NCBI RefSeq assembly: GCF_000018865.1
Contig: NC_010175.1
Location: 2,914,001-2,978,000, forward strand
Length of the DNA: 64,000 nt
Direction of reading: 5' to 3'
Origin: Chloroflexus aurantiacus J-10-fl
GTDB taxonomy: Bacteria; Chloroflexota; Chloroflexia; Chloroflexales; Chloroflexaceae
The stretch's first letter is position 1. Each line of letters opens with the position of its first letter. The notes under the pieces are model-generated. The model did not search any database. It was given only the letters and a program-made list of their open reading frames with translations, and was not told where the DNA came from. The translations under genes and the position numbers were made by a program. Of this stretch, positions 29,361 to 38,713 are shown piece after piece.

Positions 29361-29620
29361 GGTTCCGTAGGGGCAGGTTCCGTAGGGGCGGGTTCCGTAG
29401 GGGCTGGTTCCGTAGGGGCGGGTTCCGTAGGGGCTGGTTCCGTAGGGGCTGGTTCCGTAGGGGCGGGTTCCGTAGGGGCGGGTTCCGTAGGGGCGGGTTC
29501 CGTAGGGGCAGGTTCCGTAGGGGCGGGTTCCGTAGGGGCGGGTTCCGTAGGGGCGGGTTCCGTAGGGACGGGTTCCGTAGGGGCGGGTTCCGTAGGGGCG
29601 GGTTCTAAACCCGCCCCTAC
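29361..29620. repeat. 15-bp minisatellite (16 units) ending in a REP-like hairpin
   Basis: Sixteen consecutive 15-base units of GGTTCCGTAGGGGCG, with single-base variants (A, T or G at the last position, one ACGG), run from 29361 to 29600. The array ends with the perfect hairpin GTAGGGGCGGGTT (29592-29604) / AACCCGCCCCTAC (29608-29620). This is the same hairpin as at 15855-15883, so the array looks like runaway duplication of its left arm. As 15 is a multiple of three, several frames stay open and give low-complexity 'proteins'; none has a credible start or composition. Confidence 0.9.
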
Positions 29621-29817
29621 GGATGGCACCTGTACCGTTCATCTTACCATCCAAGGGATGAGGTAGTGGGTTGCGACCACGCCCGACGATCTTGAAGCCA
29701 CGGCGGGATTGCCGCTTATCAGCATGGTTTTTTGTCCGTTTAAGGGGGTTTTTTACTCAGGCATGTATATCATGTGTAGTGTATGCTCTTGATTGTCTGA
29801 TGATAAGGATTTGTAAC

Positions 29818-30621
29818 ATGCTCCCAACCATCCTCCGTCTCATCACTATTCTCGTTCCAGGGTATGCAGCGATCTGCGGAGTAATCTATACGTTTCAAGA
29901 ACGTCTGATCTTTTTTCCTGATCGTGACCCGCCTGGTACGCATTATGAGTTTGGTATTCCGGTTGAAGAGGTCTTGATTCCGGTTGAGGGGGCGCAGCTC
30001 CACGCTTTGTGGTTTCGTCGGTCTCAGGCCAAAGGGGTGATCCTCTATTTTCACGGGAATGCCGGGAGTTTGCGCACCTGGGGAGAGGTGGCGCCGGAGC
30101 TGGTTCAGTATGGTTACGAGATGGTGATGGTTGATTATCGCGGGTATGGTCAGAGCACGGGCACGATTCAGAGTGAGGCGGAGTTGCACGCCGATGCTGC
30201 CGCTGTCTATGAATGGGTGCGGCAACGCTATCCTGAAGAGCAGATTGTGCTCTATGGCAGATCGCTGGGGAGCGGGCTGGCCACGCGATTGGCGGCTGTG
30301 TATCAACCGGCGCTACTGATCCTTGAGAGTCCCTTCTACAGTGTTGAAGCGATTGCCCGTCGGCAGTTTCCGTGGGTGCCACCCTTTTTGCTGAAGTATC
30401 CTCTGCGTTCTCATGAGTGGATCGGTCAGGTGCGTTGTCCGGTGGTGATTATTCACGGCACGAATGATTCGGTGGTGCCTTTCGCCGATGGCGAACGATT
30501 GGCGCGCGAAGTAAGAGCGCCGCTGGCCTTTTATCCGATTGTTGGTGGTGATCATAACAATTTGATGACATTTTCTATGTACCATCATGCAATTCAGGTG
30601 GCGTTGAAGGAATTACCATGA
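29818..30621 (+). CDS. Alpha/beta hydrolase (BEM46/ABHD13-like), membrane-anchored
   Basis: The 267-residue protein has an N-terminal hydrophobic helix (about 3-23), the oxyanion region YFHGNAGS, the nucleophile elbow YGRSLGSG with S149, the acid D217 in HGTNDSVVP and the base H246 in GGDHNN. This is a complete catalytic triad of the BEM46/ABHD13/FrsA-like serine hydrolase group. ATG at 29818 follows AAGGA at 29805-29809; an upstream in-frame start at 29671 has no ribosome site and would add a non-conserved leader. Substrate unknown (esterase or thioesterase are possible). Confidence 0.88.
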   Translation: MLPTILRLITILVPGYAAICGVIYTFQERLIFFPDRDPPGTHYEFGIPVEEVLIPVEGAQLHALWFRRSQAKGVILYFHGNAGSLRTWGEVAPELVQYGYEMVMVDYRGYGQSTGTIQSEAELHADAAAVYEWVRQRYPEEQIVLYGRSLGSGLATRLAAVYQPALLILESPFYSVEAIARRQFPWVPPFLLKYPLRSHEWIGQVRCPVVIIHGTNDSVVPFADGERLAREVRAPLAFYPIVGGDHNNLMTFSMYHHAIQVALKELP

Positions 30622-31526
30622 GTTTTCTTTGATTAATTTAGAGATAATTTTTAGATATTTCGGATAAATGAGGAGGTTGTTTGTTGGTTTGTGAATAAAA
30701 ATACAATGGGAATACATGTAAGTTAAAGAAAAGTTGATAAATTCCCGGAATATCGGTCTTGACAAGATGGTTATAATGTAAGCGCGATATGAATACCGGG
30801 AAATATATATATCCAATCATAACTTCTTTTCAACTTTAATCGCCTTCATTCCTCTCGCTTCCTTCTCTTTTCCCGGTCTTGTCTCAGTCGAGGAAGATGT
30901 TTGTTTGTGCTGGCCCGTTGGGCGCGCCACTGCTGCTGTTGATCTGGAATGGTAGGTTGCGTATCAGGGTCTCGCTTGCTACCGCTGGCTTGTCGTGATA
31001 GGGACGTTGGATCATTCATCATTGACAGGCCAGATGCTTGTGGGGCGTGGTTGCCGTGTTCGGCAGGGTGAGCGGTGCAATACGCGCCTGGTATTGAGTA
31101 CGGTGGATGCGGAAGCGTGGCTTCCGCACTCCAAACTACGCGACACGTGGATCGGTGCGTGTGGAAGGTAGACAATCCAGCGTGTGATTGCGGTGCAGGA
31201 AGGTCGGATCATTCATCATTGACAGGTCAGATGCTTGTGGGGCGTGGTTGCCGTGTTCGGCAGGGTGAGCGGTGCAATATGCGCCTGGTATTGAGGATGT
31301 GGAAGCCACGATTCCGCACTCCTGCGGTGACTGACCATGGCGAACCGATGACTGCATTGTCGGCCATGAAACGGATCACGGGGGCAATATACGCCTGATG
31401 GATCGCCGTGTGTGATCGGAGTCAGGAGCGGTAGTACTGTTGCAAGCCGCGGAGTTGCGCTGATGAGATGGGGTGGGCTGGTGAGTCTGGGTGGCGGAGA
31501 GGTCGGTCTGTTCAAGGAGCAATTGT
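30622..31526. other. AT-rich gap followed by duplicated repeat, upstream of the eCIS cluster
   Basis: No supportable gene in 905 bp. 30622-30840 is strikingly AT-rich with A/T runs on both strands. Further on, about 125 bp at 31008-31132 is repeated in the same orientation at 31198-31323 (shared GGATCATTCATCATTGACAG and GGGGCGTGGTTGCCGTGTTC), and each copy includes the CGCACTCC-type hairpin repeat seen elsewhere. The promoter for the injection-system cluster should lie in 31330-31510, but I see no clear sigma-70 boxes. Confidence 0.6.
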
Positions 31527-33107
31527 ATGCCGGTTACGCTGTCTTATCCGGGTGTGTACATTGAAGAGGTGCCGAGTGGCGTGCGCACTATCACCGGTGT
31601 GGCGACATCGATTACCGCCTTTGTTGGGCGGGCGCGGCGCGGCCCGGTGAATGATCCGGTACGGATTCAGAATTTTGGTGATTATGAGCGCCTCTTTGGT
31701 GGTTTGTGGGAAGCCAGTACGATGAGCTATGCGGTGCAACACTTTTTTCTCAATGGGGGTACCGATGCGCTCATCGTGCGCCTGACCAACGGTGCGCAGC
31801 GGGCACAGTTCAGCCTCGCATCGGTCAGTGGGCCTGATAACCTGGTGTTGGAGGCGAGCAGTGAGGGTGCCTGGGGTAATGATTTGCGGATTGCGATTGA
31901 TCACGATACCCGTCCTTTGAGCAGCGCCGAGGCTGATAAGGTCTTTAATCTGACCGTGGTTGAGGTTGTGCCGGGGAGCAATCCGTTGCAGGCGGCGCGG
32001 CGGGAAACGTTCCGTAATGTCTCGATTGATCCGACGGCGCCGAGCTATGTGGGAACAGTGCTGGCTCAGGAGTCGCTGCTGTTACGGGTGCCCGATCCGT
32101 ATCCCGGTACGTTCCCGACGGTGCGTCCGGCGGTTGCTGGCACAGCAGGTGATCTCAGTACCTTCACCGCGCCAACGACGAACGGTTCTGATGGCAATCC
32201 ACTGACCAGTGCGCAATACGAGGGTAGTTTTGATGATAAGACCGGTGTGTATGCTCTGCGAAAGGCCGATCTCTTCAATTTGCTCTGTATCCCGCCGTTT
32301 ACCCGTGATACGGATGTGAGTGAGGCGGTCTGGACGAGGGCTCTGCAATTTTGCCGCTCGGAGCGGGCATTTCTGATCATCGATGCGCCATCTGGCTGGA
32401 AGAGTATTGCAGCGGCGGTAAGTGGGATTGGTACGTTCAGTGCGGCAGTGGCGCGGGATGATCACGCGGCGATCTATTTTCCGCGGGTGCGGATACCCGA
32501 TCCGTTGCGCGAGAATCGCCTGGAGGAATTTGCTCCCTGTGGTGCGGTTGCCGGTGTTTTTGCCCGTACTGACGCGCAGCGTGGGGTGTGGAAGGCACCG
32601 GCTGGTCAGGACGCGACCCTGTTCGGTGTGCGGGCGTTAGCCGTCAATCTTACCGATGGCGAGCAAGGGCAGCTCAATCCGTTGGGAGTGAATTGTCTGC
32701 GTTCATTTCCGGTCAGTGGCAATGTGGTTTGGGGGGCACGCACGTACCGGGGTGCCGATCAGTTGGCGTCGGAATGGAAGTATATTCCGGTGCGTCGGCT
32801 GGCGTTGTTTATCGAAGAGACGCTCTACCGCAGTCTGCAATGGGTGGTCTTCGAGCCGAATGATGAACCGTTGTGGTCACAAATTCGCTTGAACGTCGGT
32901 GCCTTTATGCAAACGCTCTTTCGCCAGGGTGCGTTTCAAGGTCGCTCCCCGCGTGAAGCGTATCTGGTGAAGTGTGACCGTGAGACAACGACCCAAACCG
33001 ACATCAATATGGGTGTGGTCAATATCGTGGTTGGGTTTGCGCCACTCAAACCGGCTGAATTTGTCATTATCAAGATTCAGCAGTTGGCCGGTCAGATTGC
33101 AGTCTGA
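31527..33107 (+). CDS. eCIS contractile sheath protein
   Basis: The 526-residue protein has the tail-sheath layout: N-terminal YPGVYIEEVPSGVRTITGV, a GRARRGPVNDPVRIQNFGDY segment, a variable domain (about 90-330), and the conserved C-terminal sheath domain (SEWKYIPVRRLALFIEETLY at about 425-444, then VFEPND). These are shared by phage T4 gp18, R-pyocins, Photorhabdus Pvc2 and Afp2-4. The sheath surrounds the inner tube and contracts to push it into a target. Only one sheath gene is present, whereas Afp/PVC have three. ATG at 31527 follows AAGGAG. First gene of the 26-kb cluster. Confidence 0.95.
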   Translation: MPVTLSYPGVYIEEVPSGVRTITGVATSITAFVGRARRGPVNDPVRIQNFGDYERLFGGLWEASTMSYAVQHFFLNGGTDALIVRLTNGAQRAQFSLASVSGPDNLVLEASSEGAWGNDLRIAIDHDTRPLSSAEADKVFNLTVVEVVPGSNPLQAARRETFRNVSIDPTAPSYVGTVLAQESLLLRVPDPYPGTFPTVRPAVAGTAGDLSTFTAPTTNGSDGNPLTSAQYEGSFDDKTGVYALRKADLFNLLCIPPFTRDTDVSEAVWTRALQFCRSERAFLIIDAPSGWKSIAAAVSGIGTFSAAVARDDHAAIYFPRVRIPDPLRENRLEEFAPCGAVAGVFARTDAQRGVWKAPAGQDATLFGVRALAVNLTDGEQGQLNPLGVNCLRSFPVSGNVVWGARTYRGADQLASEWKYIPVRRLALFIEETLYRSLQWVVFEPNDEPLWSQIRLNVGAFMQTLFRQGAFQGRSPREAYLVKCDRETTTQTDINMGVVNIVVGFAPLKPAEFVIIKIQQLAGQIAV

Positions 33108-33186
33108 TCGAAACTCTCTGCGGCTTGTCACTTCGGAGCGGGGTCGGGGGTGAGCGGTTGGATTTGCAGCGATAAGGGGACACTCT

Positions 33187-33711
<525 letters not shown>

Positions 33712-33713
33712 CA

Positions 33714-34415
33714 ATGATGACGGTTTCGGCTTCAACTGTACTGCATATCTGGGAGACGGGTATGGCGCAGCCGCCGGTTGTGCGGGCGCTGTCGCTGTTG
33801 ACGCCGTTTTTCCAGGATCAGCCGCTGGCCGGGCTACCTGTTGGTGCTCGCGATGCGCTGTTGTTGCTGGTGCGAGAGTGGCTCTTTGGCACCCAGATGC
33901 CCTGTGTGGTGCGGTGTCAGCAATGCGCGGCACGGCTTGAGTTTACGCTGGCGACAACCGATCTGCGCGCGCTGTCCCCCACCACAACCGTGCATCAGGT
34001 CGATCACGCAGGGGAGACGATCACCTTTCGGTTGCCGACGAGTGATGATCTGCTGGCCTTCCCGGCGGGTGCGGCAACGCCACGGCTGATCATCGAACGC
34101 TGTCTGCTTGAGGCACCGGCAGCGTTGTCGGGTGATGCCCTGACCGCCGTAGCTACGGCGATGGCGGAGGCCGATCCGTTGCTCGATTTCCGCATTGCGC
34201 TGACCTGTCCGGAGTGCGGTCATGCGTGGTCGGCGCCGTTTGATGTGACGGCGTTCGTCTGGCAAGAGATTGATGCCTGGGCACGCCGATTATTGCACGA
34301 TGTGCATACGCTGGCCCGTGCTTACGGTTGGGGCGAACGCGACATTCTGGCTCTTAGTCCCTGGCGACGGGCTTTTTATCTGCGGTTGGTGAGCGATGAA
34401 CGATCCATTGGCTAA
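33714..34415 (+). CDS. eCIS baseplate assembly chaperone-like protein with zinc ribbon
   Basis: The 233-residue protein matches, in position and pattern, the T4 gp26/gp51-like baseplate hub chaperone found after the tube gene in many contractile systems. The C-terminal block LHDVHTLARAYGWGERDILA followed by LSPWRRAFYLRLV is the family signature as I recall it. C68-x2-C71 and C165-x2-C168 form a split zinc-ribbon, with C64 as a possible extra ligand. Role: transient help in hub or tail assembly. Two adjacent ATGs (33714, 33717) are possible starts; it is three bases after the tube stop. Confidence 0.75.
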   Translation: MMTVSASTVLHIWETGMAQPPVVRALSLLTPFFQDQPLAGLPVGARDALLLLVREWLFGTQMPCVVRCQQCAARLEFTLATTDLRALSPTTTVHQVDHAGETITFRLPTSDDLLAFPAGAATPRLIIERCLLEAPAALSGDALTAVATAMAEADPLLDFRIALTCPECGHAWSAPFDVTAFVWQEIDAWARRLLHDVHTLARAYGWGERDILALSPWRRAFYLRLVSDERSIG

Positions 34416-35178
34416 TCTGTTGGCCCGCAGCTTTGGCAGTGAACTGAGGGATAGTGTTCAGCCACGTCTGCCATCGCGATTCGAGGTGCCTGTAGCGTCA
34501 GATCACGCCTATGAGGCTGTATTACCCGCTCAGCCGACAGGGATGCCGGACTCAGCGTTGCCGCTTATGCCGCCGGTGGTGCCGGCAATCCCCCCACCCA
34601 TCACGTCGTCCGCTCCAGGGGCGACTGCACCGGCTACTTCGCCAGTGCATCGTGGTGAGACATTATCGCCGCCGAATCATCTGCTGGCATTGCCGACGAT
34701 TGACGGTGTACCGGCGGTGTGGGGACAATCGCCAACCGGTGTCACACCGCAGATGAATGTGCCACCACAGGGGCAGCGGGAATCGGCCCCACGAACCGAT
34801 CCGGCGATAACGGACAATCATCCTCTGCATCCTGCACGAGCGGCCTGGCTACCGGCTGACGTAGCTGGAGCGCCGACTCATCACGTCGCGCCGGATGAAC
34901 CAGTCTCAGCAGTCGGGCGGGCGGCCACACTGCAACCGCAAGCAGAGGCGCGACCTGAGCGATTGGAATCGGTGATGCCGCTTATTCCGGCTGCGTCGGC
35001 GGAAACCGGGCCATCGCCGGCACCGCGTTCTCCGCGCATCTCGATCACCATCGGGCGGATTGAGGTACGGGCAGCGCCACCGGTGACAATCCCGCCGGCG
35101 CAACCACGGTCGCGGCAGACGCGACCGGCGCTCACGCTTGATGAGTATCTCCGGCGACGTGATGGAGGAAAGCGATGA
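34396..35178 (+). CDS. Proline-rich eCIS linker protein of unknown function
   Basis: The 260-residue protein is low-complexity, rich in Pro, Ala and Thr for about 200 residues, and ends in a more conserved tail: RISITIGRIEVRAAPPV then LTLDEYLRRRDGGKR. I recall similar ITIGRIEVRA...LxLxxYLxRR tails in disordered proteins of other eCIS loci, always before the DUF4255 gene. Its ATG lies inside the preceding gene (20-base overlap) and its stop overlaps the next ATG, so it is firmly part of the operon. Function is unknown; a flexible connector at the tail cap or sheath is one guess. Confidence 0.7.
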   Translation: MNDPLANLLARSFGSELRDSVQPRLPSRFEVPVASDHAYEAVLPAQPTGMPDSALPLMPPVVPAIPPPITSSAPGATAPATSPVHRGETLSPPNHLLALPTIDGVPAVWGQSPTGVTPQMNVPPQGQRESAPRTDPAITDNHPLHPARAAWLPADVAGAPTHHVAPDEPVSAVGRAATLQPQAEARPERLESVMPLIPAASAETGPSPAPRSPRISITIGRIEVRAAPPVTIPPAQPRSRQTRPALTLDEYLRRRDGGKR

Positions 35179-36482
35179 GTAACGCGCTGGCAATCGCTGC
35201 GGTAACCGCCGTGTTGCGTGATCTGTTGCAAGATGGTCTGATCGACCACGACATCACCGGTACGCTGGGTGATGTCACGGTGAGCGTACTGTCGCCGGCG
35301 CAGGCATTGGCCTCGTTCACGCCGGGGAGTGGCCAGCTCAATCTCTTTCTCTACCGGACAACGCTCAACGCCGGCTGGCGGAATTATGGTCTTCCTTCCC
35401 GATCTGCCGGTGGCGATCTGGTGAGCGATCCGCCATTAGCGCTCGATCTGCACTATCTGCTCACCGCGTATACTGATCAGGATTACCTGGCCGAGCTGTT
35501 GCTTGGCTATGCGATGCAACTCCTGCACGAAACACCTGTCCTGGCCCGTGATGCCATTCGGACTGCGCTGGCCCCACCGGCACCGGTCAGTGGGGTGGGC
35601 TTACCGGGGACGACGCGGGCCAGCCTGGTGGCTGCCGATCTGGCCGACCAGATTGAACAGGTCAAAATCACGCCGCAACCGTTGACGCTTGAAGAGATTT
35701 CGCAGATTTGGTCGAGTCTGCAATCACCGTACCGGCCCAGTGTGGCCTATCAGGCATCGGTGGTTTTGATCGAGAGTCGGCGACCAACCCGTCAGGCATT
35801 GCCGGTGCGGCAGCGCAACTTCTACGTGTTGCCATTCCGGCAACCACGGATTACGCAGATCGGTTCACAGCGCAACAGTGCTGAACCGATTAGCGTGCAG
35901 CAGCCGATCCTTCCTGGTTACCGACTGGTGGTACGTGGCCAGCAATTGCGCGGCGATGACGTTGTCTTGCGGATTGGCGAGACTGAAGTGGTGCCCGACC
36001 AGATGACCGACACGCAGCTTATCGCACCGTTGCCGTCCACGCTTCGTGCCGGTATCCAGGCAGTGCAGGTTGTGCATCGGTTACAGATTGGGACGCCCCC
36101 CACCCCGCACCGCGGCGTTGAGTCGAATGTGGCAGCGTTTGTCTTACACCCCATCGTTACGGCCACAGCCGGCCCACGGGATGGTGATGGGAATGTCACT
36201 TTTACCATCACCCTGACGCCGCCGGTAGGCAAACAACAACGAGTCGTACTGTTGCTTGACGAAACGCCACCGCCGGTCAACCGATCACCGTTGTCGTTTG
36301 CGTTTGCGTTACCGGCACGACCGGCGGCCTTGCCGCCTAATGATACCGATGACGTTTTGACCTTTACGACGGCCAGTGTGCCGGCGGGAACCTATCTGGT
36401 ACGGGTGCAGGTTGATGGGGCTGAAAGCCAGCTTGAGATGAGTGGTGGCGTCTTTAGTGGGCCAACGGTGACAGTGCCATGA
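35175..36482 (+). CDS. DUF4255 (Pvc16-like) tail cap/terminator protein
   Basis: The 435-residue protein begins with a DUF4255/Pvc16 N-terminal domain (residues about 5-195: ALAIAAVTAVLRDLLQ, LNLFLYRTTLNAGWRN, LDLHYLLTAYTDQDYLAELL). It continues with one or two Ig-like beta domains (about 235-430; GYRLVVRGQQLRGDDVVLRI looks like an IPT/TIG fold). Pvc16 and Afp16 cap the end of the tube and sheath and set tail termination. Extra Ig-like domains could decorate the particle. Start overlaps the previous stop (ATGA). Confidence 0.85.
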   Translation: MSNALAIAAVTAVLRDLLQDGLIDHDITGTLGDVTVSVLSPAQALASFTPGSGQLNLFLYRTTLNAGWRNYGLPSRSAGGDLVSDPPLALDLHYLLTAYTDQDYLAELLLGYAMQLLHETPVLARDAIRTALAPPAPVSGVGLPGTTRASLVAADLADQIEQVKITPQPLTLEEISQIWSSLQSPYRPSVAYQASVVLIESRRPTRQALPVRQRNFYVLPFRQPRITQIGSQRNSAEPISVQQPILPGYRLVVRGQQLRGDDVVLRIGETEVVPDQMTDTQLIAPLPSTLRAGIQAVQVVHRLQIGTPPTPHRGVESNVAAFVLHPIVTATAGPRDGDGNVTFTITLTPPVGKQQRVVLLLDETPPPVNRSPLSFAFALPARPAALPPNDTDDVLTFTTASVPAGTYLVRVQVDGAESQLEMSGGVFSGPTVTVP

Positions 36483-38434
36483 CGACCGAAACAACAGTTG
36501 ATTGGTTGACAGCGAATCACCGGTACCTGGTGGCGGCGCTGGCGGTGCTTCGTTGTCGTGTAACCGGCGCCAGCGCTGATCAGTCTCTCGCCCATGCCTT
36601 GCAGGCATTAGAGGCAGCGCGGGCTGACATGCCGGCATTATCGGCGCTGGACCGACTTCAGATCATCTTCGGCCTATCTGACTTTGAGACTGGCTTGATC
36701 TTGCTTTGCGCCGGTGTCGAACTTGATAGCAAGCTGGCGGCAGCCTGTGCCGCATGGCAAGGCGATCCACACCGCTTTCGGCCAACGGTTGGGATGGCGT
36801 TATCGCTGTTGCCGGGTGCGCATTGGAGTGCGTTCACGCCGACGGCACCGTTGCGATATTGGCGATTGATCGAGATGGCTGAGGGTGAACCACTGGTGAC
36901 GACTCCGCTCCGCATTGATGAGCGGGTATTGTTCTATCTGTTGGGAGTAGCAACCCTGGATCGCCGCCTGCAACCATTGCTGCGTCTGCTGCGACCATCC
37001 ACCCCGCTGCCGCAGGCGCATGCCGATCTGGTCAAGCGGATTGTCGCGCTGTGGGAACGCGAAGCTGAACCTTCGCCGGTGCAGATGTGTGGTGCTGATC
37101 CGGCGCAACGGCAGGCAATTGCGGTTGCGGTTGGCGAGCACGTGGGGCGCGTCGTGTATCTGCTGCGGGCCGAGGATGTACCACCGGACATGATCGAACA
37201 GGAGACGCTGGCCCGGATTTGGGAGCGGGAAGCGGCGCTGAGCGGTGGGTTGCTCTTGATCAGTGTGGGGGATACCGAACCGACACGGGCGCTGGCGCAC
37301 TGGCTGGAACGGGTACAGGGGATGGTCATCCTGTCCAGCGCCGATCCGTTGCCGATGAGTGAACGATTGGTTGTGCGCTTTGAGGTGCCGCAGCCGGATC
37401 GGCGCGAGCAGCAGGCGCTCTGGCAACAGATACTGAACGAGCACGGACGGAGTCTGAACGGTCATCTGGATCGGTTGTTACAGCAGTTTACGCTCGGCGC
37501 AAACGCGATTCGGGCCGTCACTATGACGACCACAGGTGATGGTGAAGCCGATTGGTGGGATGCCTGTCGGCTTCAGGTGCGCACCCGGCTTGATGGTCTG
37601 GCGCAGCGAATCGAGACCAGGGTCGGTTGGGACGATCTGGTGCTGCCGGAAGAACATCTGATGACACTCCGCCAAATGGTGGCGCAGGTGCGGCAACGGG
37701 TGCGCGTGTACGAAGAGTGGGGCTTTGGTTTGCGCGACAGGCGGGGGCTTGGTATCAGCGCCCTCTTCGCCGGGCCGAGCGGTACCGGTAAGACGCTGGC
37801 GGCTGAGGTACTGGCTAACGAATTGCGTCTCGATCTCTATCGCATCGATCTGAGTGCGGTGGTCAGCAAGTATATCGGCGAAACCGAGAAGAATCTGCGG
37901 CGCATTTTCGATGCTGCGGAGGGTGGCAGCGCGATCCTCCTCTTCGACGAGGCCGATGCCCTTTTCGGGCGGCGCAGCGAGGTCAAAGATAGCCACGACC
38001 GCTACGCCAATCTGGAAGTGAGCTATCTCTTGCAGCGGATGGAGGCGTACCAGGGGTTAGCCATTCTCACCACCAATATGAAGCAGGCGATTGATACCGC
38101 TTTTCTGCGGCGAATTCGCTTTATCGTCAATTTTCCGTTCCCCGATACAGCTCAGCGCCAGCGTATCTGGCAGCGCGTCTTTCCTCCACACACACCCCTC
38201 GCCGGGCTGGATTGGGGCAAGCTGGCCCAGTTGAATCTTGCCGGGGGAAATATTCGCAGCATCGCGCTCAACGCTGCGTTTCTGGCTGCCGAGGCCGGTG
38301 AACCGGTGCAGATGGCGCATATTTTGAGCGCTGCGCGTAGTGAATACGCCAGACTCGAAAAGCCGCTGACGGAAACGGAATTGCGGGGGTTTTCGACCAT
38401 TGATCGCACCCGTTCAGTTCAGGGTCGTCGGTAG
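36479..38434 (+). CDS. eCIS AAA+ ATPase (Pvc15/Afp15-like)
   Basis: The 651-residue protein has a C-terminal AAA+ domain with Walker A GPSGTGKT at residues 432-439, Walker B LLFDEAD (D490, E491), sensor-1 ILTTN and arginine-finger region FLRRIRF. The N-terminal 380 residues form a helical/winged-helix region and a degenerate ATPase-like domain (about 200-340) without Walker motifs. An ATPase of this kind accompanies almost every eCIS and is thought to help assembly or cargo loading. Start overlaps the DUF4255 stop by four bases. Confidence 0.92.
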   Translation: MTTETTVDWLTANHRYLVAALAVLRCRVTGASADQSLAHALQALEAARADMPALSALDRLQIIFGLSDFETGLILLCAGVELDSKLAAACAAWQGDPHRFRPTVGMALSLLPGAHWSAFTPTAPLRYWRLIEMAEGEPLVTTPLRIDERVLFYLLGVATLDRRLQPLLRLLRPSTPLPQAHADLVKRIVALWEREAEPSPVQMCGADPAQRQAIAVAVGEHVGRVVYLLRAEDVPPDMIEQETLARIWEREAALSGGLLLISVGDTEPTRALAHWLERVQGMVILSSADPLPMSERLVVRFEVPQPDRREQQALWQQILNEHGRSLNGHLDRLLQQFTLGANAIRAVTMTTTGDGEADWWDACRLQVRTRLDGLAQRIETRVGWDDLVLPEEHLMTLRQMVAQVRQRVRVYEEWGFGLRDRRGLGISALFAGPSGTGKTLAAEVLANELRLDLYRIDLSAVVSKYIGETEKNLRRIFDAAEGGSAILLFDEADALFGRRSEVKDSHDRYANLEVSYLLQRMEAYQGLAILTTNMKQAIDTAFLRRIRFIVNFPFPDTAQRQRIWQRVFPPHTPLAGLDWGKLAQLNLAGGNIRSIALNAAFLAAEAGEPVQMAHILSAARSEYARLEKPLTETELRGFSTIDRTRSVQGRR

Positions 38435-38461
38435 CCGGCTTGTCCGGGAGAGGAGCGCCTG

Positions 38462-38713
38462 ATGGCTGTTGAGATTGATCTGCACATCGAGGAAGTGCTC
38501 TTCGTTGGTTGTCCTGGGATTGACCGGGAACGAGTCCGGGCCGCGCTGGTCGATGAATTGACCCGACTGTTGCTGGAGGCTGAGGGGGTGGCGTCAACGT
38601 GGCGCTATCGCGAGATTGATCTGGTTGATGGTGGTACCCTGCGCCTGACGGGGATGACGCCGGAGGCTATCGGTCGGCAGATGGCGCTGACCATATTGCG
38701 GAGTGTGCAATGA
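38462..38713 (+). CDS. Small acidic protein preceding the DUF4157 cargo gene
   Basis: The 83-residue protein is not a named family to me. It starts MAVEIDLHIEEVLFVG and contains DRERVRAALVDELTRLLLEA, one amphipathic helix, and ends with MALTILRSV. ATG at 38462 follows GAGAGGAG, and its stop overlaps the next ATG (ATGA), so it is translationally coupled to the large DUF4157 gene. I recall similarly sized proteins before DUF4157 genes at other eCIS loci. An adaptor or chaperone for cargo loading would fit, as inference. Confidence 0.7.
   Translation: MAVEIDLHIEEVLFVGCPGIDRERVRAALVDELTRLLLEAEGVASTWRYREIDLVDGGTLRLTGMTPEAIGRQMALTILRSVQ

Noticed and set aside
29247-29666. Open frames giving repeated PTEPA, GTRPY, GSVGA and RRGGF peptides
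   Set aside because: They are translations of the 15-bp minisatellite in every phase; none has a credible start or non-repeat part.
30759-30777. TTGACA and TATAAT boxes close together
   Set aside because: The spacer is only 7 bases, far too short for a sigma-70 promoter.
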